A stretch of 6,094 nt of DNA from Verrucomicrobiia bacterium (GTDB lineage: Bacteria > Verrucomicrobiota > Verrucomicrobiae > Limisphaerales > UBA11358). The stretch lies in NCBI GenBank assembly GCA_030042375.1, contig JASHZU010000441.1, forward strand, positions 1-6,094, given 5' to 3'. Both the position numbers and the translations under genes were made by a program. Each line of letters opens with the position of its first letter. Within the stretch, counting starts at the first letter, position 1. Positions 1-4,773 of the stretch are shown here, piece after piece. The notes under the pieces are model-generated. The model ran no database searches and was not told the DNA's origin. It saw nothing but the letters and a program-made list of their open reading frames with translations.

Positions 1-106
1 CAAATGCCACCGCACAAAACCCGGCGGCGCTCAAAAGTCTTCTGATAGCCTGGTTCATCTCAGGGTCGTCGTCCACCACGACAATGTTCTGTTTTAAATC
101 TGCCAT
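1..106 (-). CDS. Response regulator, receiver domain N-terminus (partial, runs off left edge)
   Basis: Reading the minus strand from an ATG at 106-104 gives 35 codons open to the edge, beginning MADLKQNIVVVDDDPEMNQA. The VVDDD stretch (residues 10-14) is the beta1 strand plus the acidic Mg2+-binding pocket of a CheY-like receiver domain, followed by the usual amphipathic helix 1 (AIRRLLSAAG). About 14 of 28 aligned residues match the N-terminus of the complete regulator at 509-1159, so it is probably another FixJ-like regulator. The phosphoacceptor Asp and any output domain lie outside the window. It is transcribed divergently from the 509 gene. The ribosome binding site is weak (GAAACGG upstream). 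Receiver identity is fairly secure; the output domain is inferred only by resemblance to the neighbour. Confidence 0.85.
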   Translation of the reverse strand, partial: MADLKQNIVVVDDDPEMNQAIRRLLSAAGFCAVAF

Positions 107-212
107 TCAGTACCGTTTCTACAGCGGCCGTGCGCTGTGATCTCATTTGCACTGTCCTGTTTTGCTGGCTTGCGATCTATGCTATCATCAACAGGAATCG
201 CTTATGATGTAA

Positions 213-251
213 ATTGTCCCTTAGTGCAGAAAGCATTGCCCTTTAGGGCAG
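213..251 (+). repeat. Two 17-bp imperfect direct repeats, possible operator
   Basis: ATTGTCCCTTAGTGCAG (213-229) and ATTGCCCTTTAGGGCAG (235-251) agree at 14 of 17 positions, and their starts are 22 bp apart, about two helical turns. The second copy contains the near-perfect palindrome TGCCCT-TT-AGGGCA (237-250). Two dyad-like sites on the same DNA face is a common arrangement for dimeric HTH regulators, including the LuxR/NarL type encoded next door. The protein that binds is unknown; the link to either flanking regulator is inference from position. Confidence 0.45.
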
Positions 252-271
252 CAGGGGCATGTCGCGACTTT

Positions 272-299
272 AAAAAATTATGACTCGTTATAATTTTTT
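272..299. repeat. Perfect AT-only inverted repeat (10-bp arms, 8-nt spacer)
   Basis: AAAAAATTAT (272-281) is followed by an 8-base spacer and its exact reverse complement ATAATTTTTT (290-299). It lies far from any gene 3' end (the flanking genes diverge), and a stem with no G/C pairs would be a weak terminator, so an operator or DNA-bending element is more likely than termination. In an AT-rich stretch, a chance palindrome of this kind is possible. Confidence 0.4.
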
Positions 300-461
300 G
301 TATGACAGGCTGCCGGGTGTTTTAATTTTTAAAATAAAACCAAAAATATCTTTTAAAACCCGATGGCGAGAAAACCTGCTGCGGGAGCATTGCTTCAATC
401 ATGGCACGAGGTATGAAACGTACTATAACTGATTGGAGCGGAGCATGGTCTGCGAAGTGAT

Positions 462-490
462 TTGACACCGCAAAGATTCATCATTATAGG
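462..490 (+). promoter_or_regulatory. Sigma70-type promoter for the response regulator at 509
   Basis: TTGACA (462-467) matches the -35 consensus exactly. It is followed by 17 bases and TATAGG (485-490) as a -10 element. Transcription would start near 497, giving a leader of only about a dozen bases that still includes the weak ribosome binding sequence ACAGG (497-501) before the ATG. Spacing and hexamers are good; the very short leader is the one unusual feature. Confidence 0.6.
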
Positions 491-508
491 TTTGAAACAG
501 GTATTCTT

Positions 509-1159
509 ATGACGAAGACGCCGATCATCCACGTGGTAGATGACGACGAGTCATTTCAGACGGCTATTGGGCGTTTATTGAAAGCGGCTGGTTATGAAGT
601 GCGGTCTTACATCGACGTGGGAAATTTTTTGCTGGCCAGTTTTGACGAAACCCCCGGTTGCATTTTGCTGGATGTCCGCATGCCCGGGGTCAGCGGTTTG
701 GATTTGCAGGAAGCGCTGGCGATGCGGACAGATACGTTGCCGGTGATTTTCCTGAGCGGTTACGGAGATGTTCCCAGTACTGTGCGAGCGATGAAAGCGG
801 GCGCGATCGATTTTCTCACCAAGCCCGTCCAGCGCGAACCTCTTTTGAATGCCATTCGGAATGCGCTGGCAAGCGATACCCGGGAACGCGCATTGCGGGA
901 ACAATTAAAAAATTGGCGCGCTTGTTATGCCAGCCTGACGGGGCGTGAACTGGAAGTGTTCAATCGGGTCATTGCCGGCAAAATGAACAAGGAAATAGCC
1001 GGCGAACTCAGCGCGGCGGAACGCACCATCAAGGCGCACCGGGCACAAGTGATGAAAAAAATGCGGGCGTCATCGCTGGCGGAGCTTGTGCATATCGCAG
1101 ACCAGTTGCAGGCTGGCCGGCCCAATCCTTCAAGTTCTCTGCCCCGCCTTTCTGCCTGA
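509..1159 (+). CDS. FixJ/NarL-family two-component response regulator (receiver + LuxR-type HTH)
   Basis: A 216-residue cytoplasmic DNA-binding regulator, the normal size for the FixJ family. The receiver domain (about 5-120) has every expected catalytic residue: acidic pair Asp11/Asp12 in VVDDDES, phosphoacceptor Asp55 in LLDVRMPGVSG, Ser83 in FLSGYGDV and Lys105 in FLTKPV. A linker helix (about 121-138) leads to a LuxR-type HTH at 140-200, with LTGRELEVF, GKMNKEIA and the recognition helix region ERTIKAHR, ending SLAELVHIA. A Pro/Ser-rich tail of about 15 residues follows. Phosphorylation at Asp55 is expected to free the HTH for promoter binding, as known for FixJ. The ATG start fits the receiver fold and sits 7 bases after ACAGG. 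The gene converges on the histidine kinase gene, with stop codons 4 bp apart, which makes that kinase the likely partner. The target genes are not identified. Confidence 0.95.
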   Translation: MTKTPIIHVVDDDESFQTAIGRLLKAAGYEVRSYIDVGNFLLASFDETPGCILLDVRMPGVSGLDLQEALAMRTDTLPVIFLSGYGDVPSTVRAMKAGAIDFLTKPVQREPLLNAIRNALASDTRERALREQLKNWRACYASLTGRELEVFNRVIAGKMNKEIAGELSAAERTIKAHRAQVMKKMRASSLAELVHIADQLQAGRPNPSSSLPRLSA

Positions 1160-1163
1160 ATGA

Positions 1164-3233
1164 TTAAAGCGAATCCCTGTTGGGAGCCGTTTGCAAAGTG
1201 AAACGAAATGTCGCTCCGCGGTCAGGATTGTTTTCCACCCAGAGACGGCCCAGGTGACCTTCAATGATAGAGCGCGCGATGGAAAGACCCAGGCCCATGC
1301 CGTTCTTCTTCGTCGTAAAGAATGATTTAAAAATGAAAGGCATTTTGTCCGGGGCAACGCCGTTGCCATGGTCGGTCACGGCTACTTCGATGTGATGGGC
1401 ATCTTTCTGCCTGGTTTGGATGGTCATGCTGCGTTCTGATCCAGGAACGTCGTTCATGGCGTCCATGCCATTAACAATGAGGTTCAACAGGACTTGTTGG
1501 AGGTAAATTTTATCGCCAAATGCCAGCGGAAGGCCGTGAGCCAGGTCCCGGCGGACCTCAATGTTGCGCCGCAACGCATCACCCGTGACGAGCCGGAGCA
1601 CATCCGCGATAGTTTCATTGATGTCCAGCGGTCTCATCTGCGTTTCGTGCTTGCGCAGCAGATCGCGAATCCGGCGGATGGCCTCATCCGCGCGAAGATC
1701 ATTTTTCCGGATGTCCGCGAGGATCAGGCGAATTTCCTCCAGCGCGGGTTTTTCGGATTCCAGCAGCATCTCCGCCGCTTCGGCGTTACTGAGAATCGCG
1801 CCCAGGGGCTGGTTGATTTCGTGGGCAATCATCGCCGTCAATTCGCCCACAACTGCCAGCCGCGAAGCGTGGGCGAGGTTTTCCTGCGCTTCTTCCGCGC
1901 GTTTGCGGTCGCTGATATCACGAATGACGATAATCAGGCAATTCTCGCCGCCGATTTCCTCCATGTCCGCTGAAACCAATGTGTAAAGCAGCTCGCCGGT
2001 TTTGGTACGCAGGCACAAGGCCAGGTCGTGCAGGCTGTTTCCCGTGGCAGTTCCGGTAACGAGCCGTTCGCGGTCGGCAAGGGAGGTATACATATTGATG
2101 TCAAATACCGTCCGCCCGAGGGTTTCGTAGCGTTGAAAGCCGAGCATTTTCTCGCAGCGTTCGTTCATTTCCACAATATGGCCGTCTTTCAGGCGGGTGA
2201 TGAGAATGGCGTCCGGGCTGGAGTGAAAGGCTTTAGTGAAACGTTCCTCGGCCTTCCGGCGTTCCCCGATGGCGACCGTCAGACATAGCAACGTGACAGA
2301 AACAACGGAAAAGAATATCTGGATGGAGAGCGCATTTTGTTCGGGCGAAAGGGAGGCAAACGGTCCCCGTTCATGAACCGCGCCCCAAATAGCAATCAAG
2401 GCGACAGTGCAGGTGGCCGTACTCGTTTCGGTAACGCCGAACCTCACTGCAATCCAGAGCAGAAACGGCAGGGGGACATAGAGCAGCGCCGGTGTCGTGG
2501 CCGAGCCGACGTCCTGCAGATAAAAGACCGCAATGCTTACAGCGGCCAGGCCGGAAAAAGCCACGGCGGCTTCCGCCAGCCGGCGCAGGGACGCCTGGCG
2601 CACTGATTTAATTTGTGTCGCTCCCCACGCCAGGATCACCGGCAAAAAAATAAACGCGGAAAAAGCGTTGGAAAATAATCGCATGCGCCAAACCTGCCAG
2701 TAACCTTGATTTCCCCAATGATTTAAGGACACAAATGCGGAATCTAAAAAGGAACTCAGAAACGGGCCAAGCAATGCCCCGCAAAAAAGCAGGAAGATAA
2801 TGTTGCGAATACGATTGAACCTTGGGGAATCGCCGAGTAGAAAACGGGCGCTCACCGCCCCAATCAAGGCTTCCGAGATGTTGCTGGCAAACCAGCAAAA
2901 GACCATCCCGGGAGGAATGCCGCCATGAAGCTCGGCAATCAGGTGAGCCGGAAGAGCGCATAAAACAAGAAACAGCCAATGGCGTGGAGGGCTCAAGAGC
3001 AGCGCGGCCAGAAGCACGACATTGGTGGGCCACATGACGGAAACCGGATACGGTTGGAAGGTAAGTGCCAGGCCCAGTTGGGCGCCCAGATAGTACCCGG
3101 CGAAAACAAAAAGCCCCATTAGGATTGCCCGGTGATTCAAGCCAGAATCCTGTTTCTGAATTTGGTTTGATTCATCCTGGGGCAATCCCAGGCAAACACC
3201 CGTGCCTGCTGTATTGGCAATTTTCGTTTGCAC
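1164..3233 (-). CDS. MASE1-PAS sensor histidine kinase (FixL/DctB-like kinase core)
   Basis: A 689-residue inner-membrane sensor kinase. Residues about 36-322 form a MASE1-type membrane sensor with roughly eight to ten hydrophobic segments and the typical YYLGAQLGLAL...VSVMWPTN start. A PAS domain follows (about 328-444, FHSSPDAILITR to VIRDISDRKRAEE). HisKA is at about 455-525, with phosphoacceptor His471 in MIAHEINQPLGAI. HATPase_c is at about 565-682: N box LLNLIVNGMDAM (Asn584/Asn588), G1 box DHGNG (621-625), F box FKSFFTTKKNG and G2 box GMGLGL (645-650). All catalytic boxes are intact, so it should autophosphorylate and pass phosphate to a FixJ-type regulator. The PAS lacks a histidine where FixL carries its haem ligand, so a haem oxygen sensor is unlikely; the signal is unknown. 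The GTG at 3233 is the first possible start after an in-frame stop at 3260-3258 and fits a promoter just upstream. ATG at 3119 (residue 39) is an alternative that would clip the first membrane segment. The gene is convergent with the regulator at 509 and divergent from the efflux operon. Confidence 0.93.
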   Translation of the reverse strand: MQTKIANTAGTGVCLGLPQDESNQIQKQDSGLNHRAILMGLFVFAGYYLGAQLGLALTFQPYPVSVMWPTNVVLLAALLLSPPRHWLFLVLCALPAHLIAELHGGIPPGMVFCWFASNISEALIGAVSARFLLGDSPRFNRIRNIIFLLFCGALLGPFLSSFLDSAFVSLNHWGNQGYWQVWRMRLFSNAFSAFIFLPVILAWGATQIKSVRQASLRRLAEAAVAFSGLAAVSIAVFYLQDVGSATTPALLYVPLPFLLWIAVRFGVTETSTATCTVALIAIWGAVHERGPFASLSPEQNALSIQIFFSVVSVTLLCLTVAIGERRKAEERFTKAFHSSPDAILITRLKDGHIVEMNERCEKMLGFQRYETLGRTVFDINMYTSLADRERLVTGTATGNSLHDLALCLRTKTGELLYTLVSADMEEIGGENCLIIVIRDISDRKRAEEAQENLAHASRLAVVGELTAMIAHEINQPLGAILSNAEAAEMLLESEKPALEEIRLILADIRKNDLRADEAIRRIRDLLRKHETQMRPLDINETIADVLRLVTGDALRRNIEVRRDLAHGLPLAFGDKIYLQQVLLNLIVNGMDAMNDVPGSERSMTIQTRQKDAHHIEVAVTDHGNGVAPDKMPFIFKSFFTTKKNGMGLGLSIARSIIEGHLGRLWVENNPDRGATFRFTLQTAPNRDSL

Positions 3234-3254
3234 AAAAAGCCACCAATCGAACGC

Positions 3255-3283
3255 AGTTTATCCAGCTTTCCCGGTTCTGTCTA
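3255..3283 (-). promoter_or_regulatory. Candidate sigma70-type promoter for the histidine kinase
   Basis: On the minus strand, TAGACA (3283-3278, five of six matches to TTGACA) is followed by 17 bases and TAAACT (3260-3255, four of six matches to TATAAT). Transcription would begin near 3248 and reach the GTG start at 3233 after about 15 bases. This supports the GTG over the internal ATG. The -10 is imperfect, so confidence is moderate. Confidence 0.45.
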
Positions 3284-3364
3284 TCCTGGAAAGTCGGCAC
3301 ATGGGATTTAAGGCTATGATATTTTTGGGGGACGGAATGCCGACCAAAGGGCGAATTACCGACT

Positions 3365-3384
3365 TTTTTATGCCGCCATAAAAA
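3365..3384. repeat. Perfect inverted repeat in the kinase/efflux control region
   Basis: TTTTTATG (3365-3372), a 4-base centre CCGC, then the exact reverse complement CATAAAAA (3377-3384), a 20-bp dyad. It lies about 130 bases upstream of the kinase start and 230 upstream of the adaptor start, where neither gene ends. The T-run is at the 5' side of the stem on both strands, so it is not an intrinsic terminator. An operator for a dimeric regulator is the natural reading, but the binding protein is unknown. Confidence 0.45.
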
Positions 3385-3462
3385 TGCTCCTCCGCATCGC
3401 TTTTGGTTCAAACCCCATGTAAACAAACGTAATTCAGTATGCTGTCAGCGCTCCTCTTGCAT

Positions 3463-3479
3463 TTGGCATGGTTCAAGCA
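3463..3479 (+). promoter_or_regulatory. Sigma54-like promoter upstream of the efflux operon
   Basis: TTGGCATGGTTCAAGCA carries the near-invariant GG (3465-3466) and GC (3477-3478) separated by 10 bases, and agrees well with the -24 element of the RpoN consensus (one mismatch, T for C). Its -12 element has two mismatches (AAGCA against TTGCA). Transcription would start near 3490, giving about a 125-base leader before the adaptor ATG but cutting into the ribosome binding site of the 27-codon ORF. No sigma54 activator gene is visible in the window. Confidence 0.3.
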
Positions 3480-3498
3480 AGTAATTGAAGGAGTCTTA

Positions 3499-3582
3499 AT
3501 GTCAGAACCTTTTTCCAACTCAACCTTGCGGCAGATAAAAGGGCGGTTAAACTATTGTTCAGACGGGGGCGAAAGGAAATAA
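3499..3582 (+). CDS. Candidate 27-residue leader peptide upstream of the efflux operon
   Basis: ATG at 3499 is preceded, five bases upstream, by AAGGAG (3488-3493), the strongest ribosome binding sequence seen in this window. The frame reads MSEPFSNSTLRQIKGRLNYC then SDGGERK and stops with TAA at 3580-3582, 32 bases before the adaptor ATG. It has no membrane segment, no run of a regulatory amino acid and no recognised family. Its position suggests a leader peptide whose translation could influence the downstream efflux genes, or a small translated ORF with no such role. A chance ORF is possible, because only the ribosome binding site sets it apart. It is in a different frame from the adaptor. 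Confidence 0.35.
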   Translation: MSEPFSNSTLRQIKGRLNYCSDGGERK

Positions 3583-3596
3583 TTCATAAGCCCAAC

Positions 3597-3601
3597 AGGA
3601 G
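3597..3601 (+). promoter_or_regulatory. Ribosome binding site that decides the adaptor start
   Basis: AGGAG lies 13 bases before the ATG at 3615, a little farther than usual but acceptable. It favours this ATG over an in-frame TTG at 3555 that would add 20 charged residues ahead of the signal peptide and spoil the lipoprotein leader. Confidence 0.55.
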
Positions 3602-3614
3602 AACCCAACAGCCT

Positions 3615-4757
3615 ATGACAAAACATTTCAATGTGAGAATTCCTGTTCTGGCCATGTGCCTTATCTCGTGGGCGGCGCTTTCGGGTTGCGGCAAGCCGCA
3701 ACAGGCGGGCCCGGCAGCGCCGCCGGATGTGGAAGTGGTGCCGGTCGTGCAGACCAATGTGCCGGTCTATCGCGAATGGGTTGGCTCGCTGGCCGGCGAT
3801 GTGGACGCCACCATCTCGGCCCAGGTCAGCGGTTATCTTCTTCGGCAGGAATACAAGGAAGGCCAATTCGTCAAGAAGGGACAACTGCTCTTTCAAATTG
3901 ATGACCGTACCTACCAGGCCACGCTGGACCAGAACATGGCCAACCTCGTAAAAACCGAACAGGATGTGCAACGCTACACACCGCTGGCCAAGACCCAGGC
4001 CATTAGCCAGCAGGAACTGGATGATGCCATCCAGGCCAATCTCGCCGCCCAGGCCGAAGTCGAGGCAGCGCGGCTGAACGTTCAGTTTTGTAAAATTACT
4101 TCGCCGGTGGACGGCATCGCCGGTCTGGCCCAGGCACAGGTTGGTGACCTGTTAAGCCCCGCTTCCGGCCCGCTCACCACCGTCGTTAAGGTGGATCCCA
4201 TCAGGGTCTATTTTTCCGTCGCCCAGGATGTGATGACGAAGGTACAGGAGAAAATGCTGGCAAACGGCAAAACGCTCCGTTCGGACAACGGATATATTCA
4301 AGGTCCGCCGCTGCAATTGATCATGATATCCGGCACAACCTATCCACTGAGCGGGCATGTCAAATTTGCCAATAACCAGGTGGACGTGCGGACCGGTACT
4401 GTCCGCATCTGCGGCGAATTTTCGAATCCGCAGGCGTTGCTCCTTCCCGGCATGTTTGTCACTGTGCGCGCACTAACGGACATTGAGACCAACGCGCTCG
4501 TGGTGCCGCAAAAAGCAGTGACCGACATGCAAGGCACTTATCTCATAGCGATTGTGGATTCTGATAACAAAGTCAGCATCCGGCCGGTGATCCCCGGCGA
4601 ACGCTTCGGAGAGAATTGGGTCGTTACTGGAGATATCAAGGCCGGTGACCGCGTGGTGTCCGAGGGAATCCAGAAGGTGCGCGATGGCATCACGGTGAAT
4701 CCGCTGCCACCCACGTCATCATCCGCTAATGTATCGGGAGCCCAATCAGCGCCATAA
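3615..4757 (+). CDS. RND efflux periplasmic adaptor lipoprotein (MexA/AcrA-like membrane fusion protein)
   Basis: A 380-residue adaptor that would bridge the inner-membrane RND pump and an outer-membrane TolC/OprM-type channel. Residues 1-25 are a lipoprotein signal: basic n-region, hydrophobic core, lipobox ALSGC with lipidated Cys25. A halves-split lipoyl domain (about 64-97 and 162-195) carries VSGYLLRQEYKEGQFVKKGQ and KITSPVDGIAG. The helical hairpin spans about 98-160 (YQATLDQ to LNVQFCK) and matches my recollection of MexA in length, one heptad per arm shorter than AcrA. The beta-barrel follows (about 196-285, VDPIRVYFSV to LLPGMFVTVR), then the membrane-proximal domain (about 286-365, VVPQKAV, AGDRVVSEGIQKVRDG). 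The ATG at 3615 is preferred over an in-frame TTG at 3555 because it places the n-region correctly. The pump gene begins 16 bp downstream, clearly one operon. Substrates cannot be read from this protein. Confidence 0.94.
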   Translation: MTKHFNVRIPVLAMCLISWAALSGCGKPQQAGPAAPPDVEVVPVVQTNVPVYREWVGSLAGDVDATISAQVSGYLLRQEYKEGQFVKKGQLLFQIDDRTYQATLDQNMANLVKTEQDVQRYTPLAKTQAISQQELDDAIQANLAAQAEVEAARLNVQFCKITSPVDGIAGLAQAQVGDLLSPASGPLTTVVKVDPIRVYFSVAQDVMTKVQEKMLANGKTLRSDNGYIQGPPLQLIMISGTTYPLSGHVKFANNQVDVRTGTVRICGEFSNPQALLLPGMFVTVRALTDIETNALVVPQKAVTDMQGTYLIAIVDSDNKVSIRPVIPGERFGENWVVTGDIKAGDRVVSEGIQKVRDGITVNPLPPTSSSANVSGAQSAP

Positions 4758-4773
4758 ATGCTAATCCCGAGTT

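Larger units (their letters stand above)
107..508. other. Divergent intergenic control region
   Basis: 402 bases between two divergently transcribed response regulator genes with no convincing gene. It holds, in order: a pair of 17-bp imperfect direct repeats (213-251), an AT-only inverted repeat (272-299), an A/T-rich tract with several short A- and T-runs (about 318-358) that may be intrinsically curved, and a sigma70-type promoter (462-490). A 19-codon ATG frame at 401-460 has no ribosome binding site and looks accidental. The AT-rich character contrasts with the flanking coding DNA, as expected of a promoter region. No clear promoter hexamers were found for the minus-strand gene at 106; a TTTACA on the minus strand (213-208) has no good partner. 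Confidence 0.75.
3234..3614. other. Divergent control region between histidine kinase and efflux operon
   Basis: 381 bases separating the kinase start (minus) from the adaptor start (plus). On the minus strand it contains a plausible kinase promoter (3255-3283). In the centre are a perfect inverted repeat (3365-3384) and repeated CCGAC/GTCGG elements (3293-3297, 3340-3344, 3359-3363). Nearer the operon are a sigma54-like site (3463-3479) and a 27-codon ORF with a strong ribosome binding site (3488-3582). No convincing sigma70 promoter facing the efflux operon was found. The density of candidate elements fits a regulated divergent promoter. Confidence 0.65.

Noticed and set aside
401..460. 19-codon ATG frame upstream of the response regulator promoter
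   Set aside because: No ribosome binding site, no family likeness, and it ends just before the predicted -35 element, so it is probably accidental.
1160..1190. Possible terminator between the convergent genes (TCCC-TGTT-GGGA)
   Set aside because: A 4-bp stem without a T-run, lying inside the kinase coding region, is too weak to call a terminator.
1494..1986. Two long plus-strand frames (159 and 141 codons) inside the kinase gene
   Set aside because: They are antisense shadows of a clearly coding kinase region (HisKA and PAS); their translations show no recognisable domain and they lack ribosome binding sites.
3457..3487. TTGCAT with AGTAAT or TAATTG as a sigma70 promoter for the efflux operon
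   Set aside because: The -10 candidates match poorly or need a 19-base spacer, and the start would fall inside the ribosome binding site at 3488-3493.
3552..3971. 139-codon minus-strand frame opposite the adaptor N-terminus
   Set aside because: It is antisense to the signal peptide and lipoyl half of a well-supported adaptor; no domain is seen.
3906..4095. Adaptor helical hairpin one heptad per arm shorter than AcrA, first thought to be a new deletion
   Set aside because: The arm lengths match my recollection of MexA, so this is a known length class and not novel.
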